Positions 33,947-41,118 of a DNA stretch of 64,000 nt are shown piece by piece (the first letter of the stretch is position 1; each line of letters opens with the position of its first letter). The translations under genes and the position numbers were made by a program. Under the pieces are notes generated by a model. That model searched no databases, was not told where the DNA came from, and saw nothing but the letters and a program-made list of their open reading frames with translations. This DNA is from Trujillonella humicola (lineage in GTDB: Bacteria > Actinomycetota > Actinomycetes > Mycobacteriales > Geodermatophilaceae). Location: assembly GCF_046233715.1 (NCBI RefSeq), contig NZ_JBJNRJ010000013.1, positions 42,377 through 106,376 on the forward strand, in the 5' to 3' direction.

Positions 33947-34483
33947 ATGTCGACCCCCTACTCGGGCGCCACGCCGGTGGGCAGCTCGCCCGGCTACGGC
34001 GAACCCCAGGCCAACTACGCCGTGAACCCCGAGCAGTACGGGGCGCACTCCGGGGCCCCGGTCTCCGGGGACATGGGCACGCCGACCACGGTGGAGGGCC
34101 GCCCCGACGTCGAGGGCACCTCGGTCGGCCAGCTGATGGGCGAGGTCGCCAAGGACCTGTCCACCCTGATGCGCCAGGAGCTCGAGCTCGCCAAGGTCGA
34201 GGTCAAGGCCGAGGCGACGAAGGCCGGCAGGGGCGCCGGGCTGATGGGCGCCGCCGGCTTCGCCGGCTACATGGTGCTGCTGTTCCTCTCCATCGCCCTC
34301 TGGTGGGCGCTCTACCACCTGGTGGGGCACAGCTGGTCGGCCCTGATCGTCGCCGTCCTCTGGGGCATCGTCGGCGCCGTCGCCTTCGTGCTGGGCAAGA
34401 AGCAGCTCCAGCGGGTCAACCCGAAGCCCGAGCGCACCGTGGACACCCTCTCGCAGGTGCCCGGCGCCCTGAAGCCCAACTGA
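33947..34483 (+). CDS. Phage holin family (DUF1469) membrane protein
   Basis: 178 aa. Residues about 1-60 are disordered; then TSVGQLMGEVAKDLSTLMRQELELAKVEVK, the family's amphipathic lead, and two adjacent membrane helices (GFAGYMVLLFLSIALWWALYHL and the following ALIVAVLWGIVGAVAFVLG). Called holin-like by family (PF07332), yet it is a chromosomal stress protein, not evidence of a prophage. Starts three bases after the preceding stop. Confidence 0.85.
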   Translation: MSTPYSGATPVGSSPGYGEPQANYAVNPEQYGAHSGAPVSGDMGTPTTVEGRPDVEGTSVGQLMGEVAKDLSTLMRQELELAKVEVKAEATKAGRGAGLMGAAGFAGYMVLLFLSIALWWALYHLVGHSWSALIVAVLWGIVGAVAFVLGKKQLQRVNPKPERTVDTLSQVPGALKPN

Positions 34484-34524
34484 CCAGCGGCCCCCGGCCC
34501 CCACACACCCTGGAGAGACCAGAG

Positions 34525-35229
34525 ATGACCACGAGCAACGACCCGGACGTCATCCGCCGGCAGATCGAGGAGACCCGGCGCGAGCTCAGCTACGACGTCG
34601 ACGCCCTCAACGAGAAGGTCAACCCCGCGCGGGTCATGGACCGGCGGGTCACCGCGGCCAAGGGCCGCTTCACCCGAGCCAAGGAGAAGGTGATGGGTTC
34701 CGCCTACGACACCACCTCGTCGGCCCAGTACCACGCCCAGAACGCGATGGGCACGGTCCAGGGGACAGCGTCCGACACCGCGGGCTCGGTGCAGAGCGCC
34801 GCGTCCAGCGCGGCGGACACCGTCCAGGGCGCGGCGCAGCAGGCGGCCTCGGCCGTCCAGCAGGCCCCGGACACGATCGTCCGCCAGACCCAGGGCAACC
34901 CCCTGGCCGCCGGGCTGATCGCCTTCGGTGTCGGCTGGCTGGTGTCCAGCCTGCTGCCGGCCACCGAGAAGGAGCAGCAGCTGGCCCAGCAGGCCGAGAC
35001 CGCGCTGCGGGAGAACAAGGACACCCTGCTCGCCCCGGCCAAGCAGGCGGCGCAGGAGATCGGCGAGGAGCTCAAGCCGGTCGCCCAGCACGCCGTCGAG
35101 GAGGTCAAGGCGACCGCCACCGACGCGGCGCAGACCGTCAAGCAGGAGGGCCAGTCGGCCGCGCAGGACGTCCAGGGCCAGGCCCAGCAGTCCAAGCAGA
35201 CGGTGCAGAGCCAGTCCTCCAGCTCCTGA
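34525..35229 (+). CDS. DUF3618 family protein
   Basis: 234 aa. N-terminal DUF3618 motif DPDVIRRQIEETRRELSYDVDALNEKVNP; then a long Ala/Gln/Ser/Thr-rich amphipathic region, one membrane helix near residues 128-145 (LAAGLIAFGVGWLVSSLL), and a second Gln/Ala-rich helical repeat to the end. Likely peripheral or anchored membrane protein that works with the two genes before it. ATG follows GGAGAGACCAGAG. A strong hairpin ends the operon. Confidence 0.85.
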   Translation: MTTSNDPDVIRRQIEETRRELSYDVDALNEKVNPARVMDRRVTAAKGRFTRAKEKVMGSAYDTTSSAQYHAQNAMGTVQGTASDTAGSVQSAASSAADTVQGAAQQAASAVQQAPDTIVRQTQGNPLAAGLIAFGVGWLVSSLLPATEKEQQLAQQAETALRENKDTLLAPAKQAAQEIGEELKPVAQHAVEEVKATATDAAQTVKQEGQSAAQDVQGQAQQSKQTVQSQSSSS

Positions 35230-35239
35230 CCCACCGGTC

Positions 35240-35280
35240 CACAGCGCGCCCCGCCGGGTTCCCCTGCGGGGCGCGCTGTG
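35240..35280 (+). terminator. 15-bp hairpin ending the envelope-stress operon
   Basis: CACAGCGCGCCCCGC pairs perfectly with its complement over an 11-base loop, starting ten bases after the DUF3618 stop. Confidence 0.8.
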
Positions 35281-35391
35281 CGTCTGCGGCGCGTCACCTG
35301 GACGGGTGAGGACGGCGGCGCGGAGCTGCAGGCGCGCCCCCGGGACGCCGACGTCGACGGTGGAGGACCACCGACCGACGGGAGCACCACC

Positions 35392-35781
35392 GTGGAGCAG
35401 ACGGCACCCCGCGTGCTCGTCGCCGACGACGAGGACGACATCCGGGGACTGGTCCGGGTCGCGGTCCGGCGGGCCGGGTGCACCGTGGTCGCCGAGGTGG
35501 CCGACGGCGCGTCGGCCCTCGCCGCCGCCCGCGAGCAGGTGCCCGACCTGGCGGTGCTCGACGTCTCGATGCCCGGGGCCACCGGCCTGGAGGTCTGCGC
35601 CGCGCTGCGCGCCGAGCCGGCCACCGCCGGCGTCCGCGTCCTGCTGCTGTCGGCCGGCGCCTCCGCCGAGGACGTCGCCCGAGGTCTCGCCGCCGGCGCC
35701 GACGGCTACCTGGCCAAGCCCTTCACCGTCGCCGGGCTCGTCGAACGCGTCCGCGAGCTGACCGCGCGGGTTCGGGCGTGA
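35392..35781 (+). CDS. Single-domain response regulator (receiver only)
   Basis: 129 aa, one receiver domain and no output domain. The acidic pair is in VLVADDEDD, the phosphorylated Asp in LAVLDVSMPG (about residue 57), and the conserved Lys in YLAKPFT. GTG 35392 is chosen as it starts just before the receiver; longer frames have no support. Its TGA overlaps the GTG of the histidine kinase (GTGA), so the two are made together and are likely phosphotransfer partners. Confidence 0.88.
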   Translation: MEQTAPRVLVADDEDDIRGLVRVAVRRAGCTVVAEVADGASALAAAREQVPDLAVLDVSMPGATGLEVCAALRAEPATAGVRVLLLSAGASAEDVARGLAAGADGYLAKPFTVAGLVERVRELTARVRA

Positions 35782-37031
35782 CCGCGGTCGAGGCGGCGCC
35801 GGCCGAGGAGGTGGCGCTGCTGCGGGCCGAGGTCGCCCGGCTGACCGACGAGCGGGACCGGCTGCGCGACCGGATGCAGCACCGCGACGTCGAGCTCGAG
35901 GTCGCCACCCGGATGCTCGCCGCGCGCGCCCGGACCATGACCAGCGTCATCGACGCCGTGACCGAGCAGTCGATCATCGGCACCGACGTCGACGGCGTCG
36001 TCCGCGTCTGGAACCCCGGCGCGGAGAAGCTGCTCGGTGTGCCGCGGGCCGAGGTCGTCCGCCGCCGCCGGATCACCGACTTCCACCTGCCCGGGGAGCT
36101 GGCCGAGGCCGGCGGCGGGCTGGCCGCGCTCGTGCGGGTGGCTCAGGCCGAGGGCCGCGACGTCCGGGACTGGACGTACGTGACGGCCACGGGCGAGGAG
36201 CGCACCGTCTCGGTGGCCGTGACCCCCCGGACCGACGACTCCGGTGGGCACGCGGGGTGGAACTTCGTCGGCACGGACATGACCGAGGTCCGCGCGAGCG
36301 AGCGGCTCAAGGACCAGTTCGTCAGCCTGATCAGCCACGAGCTGCGCACCCCGCTCAGCTCGATCCTCGGCTACCTCGAGCTGGTCCTGGACGACCCCGA
36401 CCAGCCGCTCACCGAGGAGCAGCGCTCCTACCTGGGCACCGTCGAGCGCAACGCCCAGCGGCTGCTGCGGCTGGTTGGCGACCTGCTCTTCACCGCGCAG
36501 GTCGAGGCCGGCCGCTTCACCCTGCAGCCCGGGGACGTCGACCTGGCCGGCGTGCTGGGGGCCGCCGAGGAGACCGCGCGCGTCGCCGCCGCGGCCGGGG
36601 AGGTCCGTCTCCTGCTCGACCTGCCCGCCGGCCCGGTCGTCGTCCGCGGGGACGCCGTCCGGCTGGGGCAGGCGTGCGACAACCTCGTCTCCAACGCGGT
36701 GAAGTTCACCCCGGCCGGCGGGCGGGTCACCCTCGCGCTGCGCGCGGGCTGGCAGGACGCCGACGGGACGTTCACCGAGCTCGAGCGCTCAGGGGCGGAA
36801 CCCGTCGCGCGGATCGCGGTCAGCGACACCGGCTATGGCATCCCCGCCGCCGAGCTCGACCAGCTCTTCACGACGTTCTTCCGCGCCTCCACCGCCCGCC
36901 GGCACGCGGTCACGGGGGTGGGCCTGGGCCTGTCGATCACCCGGGCCATCACCACCGCGCACGGCGGCACGATCGACGTCACCAGCACCGAGGGCCACGG
37001 GACCACCTTCACGCTGACCCTCCCCCGCTGA
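35778..37031 (+). CDS. PAS-domain histidine kinase
   Basis: 417 aa, soluble: no membrane helix. Coiled-coil lead (about residues 8-50), a PAS domain (about 52-170, GTDVDGVVRVWNPGAEKLLGV), the H-box SHELRTPLSS (His about 187), N-box DNLVSNAVKFTP, and G-boxes SDTGYGIP and GVGLGLSITRAI. A PAS sensor without transmembrane parts suggests a cytosolic signal. Coupled to the receiver gene upstream; the SipW/TasA cassettes follow, so they are candidate targets. Confidence 0.9.
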   Translation: MTAVEAAPAEEVALLRAEVARLTDERDRLRDRMQHRDVELEVATRMLAARARTMTSVIDAVTEQSIIGTDVDGVVRVWNPGAEKLLGVPRAEVVRRRRITDFHLPGELAEAGGGLAALVRVAQAEGRDVRDWTYVTATGEERTVSVAVTPRTDDSGGHAGWNFVGTDMTEVRASERLKDQFVSLISHELRTPLSSILGYLELVLDDPDQPLTEEQRSYLGTVERNAQRLLRLVGDLLFTAQVEAGRFTLQPGDVDLAGVLGAAEETARVAAAAGEVRLLLDLPAGPVVVRGDAVRLGQACDNLVSNAVKFTPAGGRVTLALRAGWQDADGTFTELERSGAEPVARIAVSDTGYGIPAAELDQLFTTFFRASTARRHAVTGVGLGLSITRAITTAHGGTIDVTSTEGHGTTFTLTLPR

Positions 37032-37039
37032 CCCCCGTC

Positions 37040-37106
37040 CCGCCGAAATAGCCACTCCGGCGGGCCGCCGACGCGGCCATGTCCGCCGAAGTGGCCACTT
37101 CGGCGG
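37040..37106. repeat. Two units of a 43-bp palindromic tandem repeat
   Basis: Each unit holds a 24-25-base palindrome (half-site CCGCCGAAGTGG in the best copy, perfect at 37083-37106; imperfect at 37040-37064) plus an 18-base spacer. The same array, with four units at exactly 43-base spacing, occurs at 39378-39531. Both lie after the stop of a signalling gene and before a TasA-like gene. Confidence 0.8.
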
Positions 37107-37135
37107 GAAGTCGGCGCGGCGAGGCGGCGGGAGCA

Positions 37136-37192
37136 TTGCGGAAGCCTTGCGGAACGCGGGCGGGTGCCCTGCGGTTCGCGGCTCAGAGTCGT
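37136..37192 (+). promoter_or_regulatory. Shared upstream element of TasA-like gene, copy 1
   Basis: Two 11-base direct repeats, TTGCGGAAGCC and TTGCGGAACGC, are followed 48 bases from the first repeat start by CAGAGTCGT. The same layout occurs at 39560 and, in otherwise different sequence, at 41001. Tandem 11-base repeats are the usual binding pattern of OmpR/PhoB-type regulators, and one is encoded nearby (41776-42477). Confidence 0.6.
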
Positions 37193-37243
37193 TCCTGCCA
37201 GCCGGGACACCCCGCCCCGGCCCACCCCGCAGGAGAGACCACC

Positions 37244-37855
37244 ATGGCCACCACCGCCAAGTCCCGCACCGCCCGCAAGATCGTCGGCTCGCTCGGCGTC
37301 CTCGGCGCCGCCGCCGCCGTCGCCGGCCTGGGCACCTTCGGCACCTTCACCGACTCCACCACGCCGATCACCACCCAGGTGGCGTCGGGCACCGTCGACA
37401 TCGACCTGACCAACCCCGGCTACGCCATCCCGGCCACCACCTCCGGCTTCGTCCCGGGCGACTCGCTGACCCGCGCGGTCACCCTGACCAACAGCGGCAC
37501 CTCGGCCCTGTCCTCGGTGACGCTGTCCACCACCGCCACCGTCTCGAGCATCCTCACCACGAACACCACCAACGGCCTGCAGCTGGGCGTCCGGTCCTGC
37601 AGCCAGCCGTGGACCCAGGGCGGCACCTCCGCCGCGCCGGTCTACACCTGCGGCGGCACGGTCACCGACCTCGGCACCACCCCGGTCGTCGGCAACCGCA
37701 CCCTGGCCGGCATGAACAGCCTGAACCCCGGCGGCACCGACCACCTGACCTTCACCATCAGCCTGCCCACCGCCGCCGACAACGCCTTCCAGGGCAAGTC
37801 CTCGACGCTCAGCCTCGTCTTCACCGGCACCCAGCGCGCCGCCGCCGCCCGCTGA
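37244..37855 (+). CDS. TasA/CalY-like SipW-dependent secreted protein, copy 1
   Basis: 203 aa. The N-terminus RKIVGSLGVLGAAAAVAGL followed by GTFGTFTDS is the SipW-cognate class of signal, cleaved just before the TFTDST segment. The mature domain is a Thr/Ser/Gly/Asn-rich beta-fold (TSGFVPGDSLTRAVTLTNSG, FTISLPTAADNAFQGKSSTL) like camelysin/TasA, with two Cys that may form a disulfide. In bacilli such proteins form extracellular fibres. Followed 56 bases on by its SipW-type peptidase. ATG after AGGAGAGACC. Confidence 0.85.
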   Translation: MATTAKSRTARKIVGSLGVLGAAAAVAGLGTFGTFTDSTTPITTQVASGTVDIDLTNPGYAIPATTSGFVPGDSLTRAVTLTNSGTSALSSVTLSTTATVSSILTTNTTNGLQLGVRSCSQPWTQGGTSAAPVYTCGGTVTDLGTTPVVGNRTLAGMNSLNPGGTDHLTFTISLPTAADNAFQGKSSTLSLVFTGTQRAAAAR

Positions 37856-37911
37856 TCCCGCAGCACCGCCGACAGCCGACGACCCGACGACGAGACCGCC
37901 GGAGACCTGTC

Positions 37912-38553
37912 ATGACCGCCGTCCTCCCCGCTCCGCGGGCAGCACTGGCGCCGCCCACGGGCGGGCCCGTGCCCGGCCCGGCCCGCAGCCGGCGCCGCCC
38001 GGTCCGCGCGCTCCTCCGCTTCACCGGCCGCTGGTCGCTGCGCATGCTGGTGAGCACCGCCGTCCTGGCCTTCCTCGGCCTGGCCGTCGGCCCGCACGTC
38101 CTGGACTACCGCACGATGACCATGCTCACCGCGAGCATGGCGCCGGGCATCGAGCCCGGGGACGTCGTGGTCAGCACCCCGCTCGACGTCGAGGACGTCA
38201 CCGAGGGGATGGTGATCACCTACCACATCCCGATCGACGACCACCGCGTCGTCACCCACCGCGTCATCGACGTCCAGCACGCGGCCGACGGCACCGTCTC
38301 GGTGCAGACGAAGGGCGACGCCAACGACGCGGCCGACCCGTGGACCGCCGTGCTCACCGGCGACACCGCCTACCAGGTGCAGGCCGTCGTCCCGGAGATC
38401 GGGCACGTCATCACCGCGCTGCGCAACCCGACCCTCAGCACGCTGTTCGTGCAGCTGGTGCCGGTCGCGCTGGGTGTCTGGATGCTCGTGGGCATCTGGC
38501 GGCCCACCCGCGGCGACGACCGCGACGACATCACCCCGGAGGCGATCCGGTGA
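37912..38553 (+). CDS. sipW: SipW-type signal peptidase I, copy 1
   Basis: 213 aa. Cytosolic Pro-rich N-tail, one membrane helix, the catalytic Ser in MLTASMAPGIEPGD, the His in VVTHRVIDV (His in place of the bacterial Lys, so ER/archaeal type), Asp in TKGDANDAADPW, and a C-terminal membrane helix (VPVALGVWMLVGIW). SipW-type enzymes process TasA-like precursors. Adjacent to copy 1 of the TasA-like gene; its stop overlaps the next small gene (GTGA). Confidence 0.92.
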   Translation: MTAVLPAPRAALAPPTGGPVPGPARSRRRPVRALLRFTGRWSLRMLVSTAVLAFLGLAVGPHVLDYRTMTMLTASMAPGIEPGDVVVSTPLDVEDVTEGMVITYHIPIDDHRVVTHRVIDVQHAADGTVSVQTKGDANDAADPWTAVLTGDTAYQVQAVVPEIGHVITALRNPTLSTLFVQLVPVALGVWMLVGIWRPTRGDDRDDITPEAIR

Positions 38554-38723
38554 GGCCCTCGACCGCTCGCTCGCTGACCGTGCCGGGCCTGTTGCTCGCG
38601 CTGGTCCTGACCAGCACCCTGCCGGCGTGGGCCGGCGCCGCCTCCGACCGCCCGGCCGACCCGGCGACCGTCTGCGCGGTCGACGCGGCCGCCGGGGAGC
38701 CCTCGGGAGGTCCCCGGTGCTGA
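38550..38723 (+). CDS. Small exported peptide, 57 residues
   Basis: GTG overlaps the SipW stop. Sequence: short basic start, hydrophobic stretch LTVPGLLLALVLTSTLP, an AWAGA-like cleavage site, then about 30 mature residues rich in Ala, Pro and Asp with two Cys (one at the last position, ending GGPRC). Not recognised. Its end overlaps the start of the receiver-like gene. Possibly a secreted peptide cleaved by type I peptidase; could also be a pro-peptide signal. Translational overlaps on both sides argue that it is real. Confidence 0.6.
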   Translation: MRPSTARSLTVPGLLLALVLTSTLPAWAGAASDRPADPATVCAVDAAAGEPSGGPRC

Positions 38724-39373
38724 CCGCCCTGGTGGTGGGCGCCGGCGCCGACCGGGACCGGCTCGCCGCTCTGCTCGGCACGGCCGGCTGGCTCGTCCGC
38801 GAGACCGGCGACGTCCGCAAGGCCCTGCGCCTGGCCCGCACCACCGACCTCGACCTCGTCGTGGCCGACCTCGACCTGGCCGGTGGCGACGGTCCGGCCC
38901 TGCTGCGCCGGATGCGGCTGGCCGGGAGCCGCGCCCACCTGGTCGGCACCACCCGCACGATGACCGCCGCGGTGCGGGAGGCCGGGAGCGCCGCGGGGGC
39001 GCTCGCCGTCCTGCCCGCCCCCGTGGACCCGCAGGCGCTGCTGCGCTTCGTGCTCGGCCGGCTCACCGAGGCTCCCGCGCAGCGTCCCGTCGAGGAGCAC
39101 GGCGGGGACGACGGGGTGGACGCCGCCCTCGCCGCCCGGCTCCAGGACCTCTACGCCGGCGCCCTGCCCGACCGGCTGTCGGCGATCGACGCCGGGGCCC
39201 GGGCCGGGGACGCACCGGCGCTGGCCTCGGCCTCCACCACGCTGGCCGGCACCAGCGCCCAGCTGGGGCACCCGGAGGTCGCCGAGCTGTGCCGGGCCAT
39301 CGCGGCCGACGCCCGCCGGGGAGTCCTCGCGCACGAGCTCGTCGACCGGCTGCTGGACCTCGCCACCGGCTGA
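38717..39373 (+). CDS. Degenerate receiver plus Hpt-like protein
   Basis: 218 aa, GTG start. Residues about 1-115 look like a receiver: DLVVADLDLAGGDGPALL carries a possible phospho-Asp, but the N-terminal acidic pair is only VVGAGADRD. Residues about 140-218 look like an Hpt four-helix bundle (LQDLYAGALPDRLSAIDAGARAGD ... AQLGHPEVAELCRAI), but the phospho-His of the HxLKGSS motif is replaced: SASTTLAGTSAQLG. It may bind, not transfer, phosphate. It lies between the two SipW/TasA cassettes. Confidence 0.7.
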   Translation: MLTALVVGAGADRDRLAALLGTAGWLVRETGDVRKALRLARTTDLDLVVADLDLAGGDGPALLRRMRLAGSRAHLVGTTRTMTAAVREAGSAAGALAVLPAPVDPQALLRFVLGRLTEAPAQRPVEEHGGDDGVDAALAARLQDLYAGALPDRLSAIDAGARAGDAPALASASTTLAGTSAQLGHPEVAELCRAIAADARRGVLAHELVDRLLDLATG

Positions 39374-39377
39374 CGTC

Positions 39378-39531
39378 CCGCCGACATGGCCACGTCGGCG
39401 GGCCGCCGACGCCGCCACGACCACCGAAGTAGCCACTTCGGCGGGCCGCCGACGCCGCCACGACCACCGAAGTAGCCACTTCGGCGGGCCGCCGACGCGG
39501 CCATGTCCGCCGAAGTGGCCACTTCGGCGGG
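39378..39531. repeat. Four units of the 43-bp palindromic tandem repeat
   Basis: Palindromes begin at 39378, 39421, 39464 and 39507, exactly 43 bases apart. Units 2 and 3 are identical over all 43 bases; unit 4 equals the perfect copy at 37083. Each can fold into a hairpin (half-site CCGCCGAAGTGG). The spacers are nearly the same, so this is not a CRISPR array. Confidence 0.85.
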
Positions 39532-39559
39532 AAGTCGGCGCGGTGAGGCGGGGCGAGCA

Positions 39560-39616
39560 TTGCGGAAGCCTTGCGGAACGCGGGCGGGTGCCCTGCGGTT
39601 CGCGGCTCAGAGTCGT
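39560..39616 (+). promoter_or_regulatory. Shared upstream element of TasA-like gene, copy 2
   Basis: TTGCGGAAGCC and TTGCGGAACGC in tandem, then CAGAGTCGT 48 bases from the first repeat start; identical to copy 1 because it lies in the duplicated block. Confidence 0.6.
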
Positions 39617-39667
39617 TCCTGCCAGCCGGGACACCCCGCCCCGGCCCACCCCGCAGGAGAGACCACC

Positions 39668-40279
39668 ATGGCCACCACCGCCAAGTCCCGCACCGCCCGC
39701 AAGATCGTCGGCTCGCTCGGCGTCCTCGGCGCCACCGCCGCCGTCGCCGGCCTGGGCACCTTCGGCACCTTCACCGACTCCACCACGCCGATCACCACCC
39801 AGGTGGCGTCGGGCACCGTCGACATCGACCTGACCAACCCCGGCTACGCCATCCCGGCCACCACCTCCGGCTTCGTCCCGGGCGACTCGCTGACCCGCGC
39901 GGTCACCCTGACCAACAGCGGCACCTCGGCCCTGTCCTCGGTGACGCTGTCCACCACCGCCACCGTCTCGAGCATCCTCACCACGAACACCACCAACGGC
40001 CTGCAGCTGGGCGTCCGGTCCTGCAGCCAGCCGTGGACCCAGGGCGGCACCTCCGCCGCGCCTGTCTACACCTGCGGCGGCACGGTCACCGACCTCGGCA
40101 CCACCCCGGTCGTCGGCAACCGCACCCTGGCCGGCATGAACAGCCTGAACCCCGGCGGCACCGACCACCTGACCTTCACCATCAGCCTGCCCACCGCCGC
40201 CGACAACGCCTTCCAGGGCAAGTCCTCGACGCTCAGCCTCGTCTTCACCGGCACCCAGCGCGCCGCCGCCGCCCGCTGA
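39668..40279 (+). CDS. TasA/CalY-like SipW-dependent secreted protein, copy 2
   Basis: 203 aa, identical to copy 1 except one Ala-to-Thr change in the hydrophobic core of the signal peptide (LGATAAVAGL). Same SipW-cognate signal with GTFTDS at the cleavage region and the same beta-rich, Thr/Gly/Ser-rich mature domain. The second SipW-type peptidase follows 54 bases on. Two identical structural proteins may raise the dose of one fibre subunit. Confidence 0.85.
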   Translation: MATTAKSRTARKIVGSLGVLGATAAVAGLGTFGTFTDSTTPITTQVASGTVDIDLTNPGYAIPATTSGFVPGDSLTRAVTLTNSGTSALSSVTLSTTATVSSILTTNTTNGLQLGVRSCSQPWTQGGTSAAPVYTCGGTVTDLGTTPVVGNRTLAGMNSLNPGGTDHLTFTISLPTAADNAFQGKSSTLSLVFTGTQRAAAAR

Positions 40280-40333
40280 CGCCCACCGACGCCCCCTGAC
40301 GCGACGTCCCGCCGAGATCCTGGAGACCACGCC

Positions 40334-40990
40334 ATGACCGCCGTCCTCCCCGCCCGCGCCCCGGAGGCAGCCGCCGCGCCGGCTCCGGCCGCGCAGGCCC
40401 CCGCGACCGCCCGCCCCGGCCTGCTGCGCCGCGCCGTCCGGTTCGCCGGACGCTGGTCCCTGCGGGGCCTCGTGGCCACGGCGGTCGTCGCGCTGCTCGG
40501 CCTGGCCATCGGCCCGCACGTCCTGGACTACCGGACGATGACCATGCTCACCGGCAGCATGGCGCCGGGCATCGAGCCCGGGGACGTCGTGGTCTCCGTC
40601 CCGATGGACGTCGCCGACGTCGAGGTCGGCATGGTCATCAGCTACCACATCCCGATCGACGACCACCGCGTCGTCACCCACCGCGTCATCGACGTCCAGC
40701 GTTCGGCCGACGGCACCGTCTCGGTGCAGACGAAGGGTGACGCCAACGACGCGGCCGACCCGTGGACGGCGGTCCTCAGCGGCGACACCGCCTACCGGAT
40801 GGTGGCCGTGGTCCCCGAGGTCGGCAACGCCATCGCCGCGCTGCGCGACCCGCTGGTCAACAAGGTCCTGGTGTACGGCGCCCCGGCGCTGCTGGCCGGC
40901 TGGATGCTCCTCGCGATCTGGCGGCCGGTCCGCGACGAGGACGCCGGCCCCGGCACCGACGCCGCCACCGGCGAGCCGTCCCGCGCCTGA
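40334..40990 (+). CDS. sipW: SipW-type signal peptidase I, copy 2
   Basis: 218 aa. Same architecture as copy 1: catalytic Ser in MLTGSMAPGIEPGD, His in VVTHRVIDV, Asp in TKGDANDAADPW, membrane helices at both ends. The catalytic core is very close to copy 1, while the first 40 and last 50 residues differ, so these two peptidases are older paralogues than the adjacent TasA-like copies. ATG after GGAGACCACGCC. Confidence 0.92.
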   Translation: MTAVLPARAPEAAAAPAPAAQAPATARPGLLRRAVRFAGRWSLRGLVATAVVALLGLAIGPHVLDYRTMTMLTGSMAPGIEPGDVVVSVPMDVADVEVGMVISYHIPIDDHRVVTHRVIDVQRSADGTVSVQTKGDANDAADPWTAVLSGDTAYRMVAVVPEVGNAIAALRDPLVNKVLVYGAPALLAGWMLLAIWRPVRDEDAGPGTDAATGEPSRA

Positions 40991-41000
40991 CCGCCGGATC

Positions 41001-41057
41001 TTGCGGATCCCTTGCGGGAGACGCGAGGGGATCCCGCGGTCGCCCCAGCAGAGTCGT
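41001..41057 (+). promoter_or_regulatory. Shared upstream element of the third secreted-protein gene
   Basis: TTGCGGATCCC and TTGCGGGAGAC in tandem, then CAGAGTCGT starting 48 bases after the first repeat start, the same geometry as upstream of both TasA-like genes although the flanking sequence is not duplicated here. The independent recurrence makes a functional element likely. Confidence 0.65.
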
Positions 41058-41118
41058 CCCTGTCGCCGGCACCCCCCGCCGCCCGACCACCCGAGCACCA
41101 GAGAGAGGAGACCGAGCC

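Larger units (their letters stand above)
37062..37857. repeat. First copy of a 796-bp near-identical duplication
   Basis: This block, from the last palindrome unit through the TasA-like gene, recurs at 39486-40281 with a constant 2424-base offset. I see only one amino-acid change (Ala to Thr in the signal region), one silent change and a few bases differing upstream. Recent duplication or gene conversion. Confidence 0.85.
39486..40281. repeat. Second copy of the 796-bp duplication
   Basis: Matches 37062-37857 with a constant offset of 2424 bases; boundaries fall inside the palindromic repeat on the left and just after the TasA-like stop on the right. Differences seen: a few bases around 39543-39555, GCC to ACC in the signal region, and one silent C to T. 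Confidence 0.85.

Noticed and set aside
33947..34483. Prophage signal from the holin-family protein
   Set aside because: DUF1469 proteins are common chromosomal stress proteins; no other phage gene is present.
39378..39531. CRISPR array
   Set aside because: Regular spacing, but the 'spacers' are nearly identical, the unit is 43 bases with a large palindrome, and no cas gene is near.
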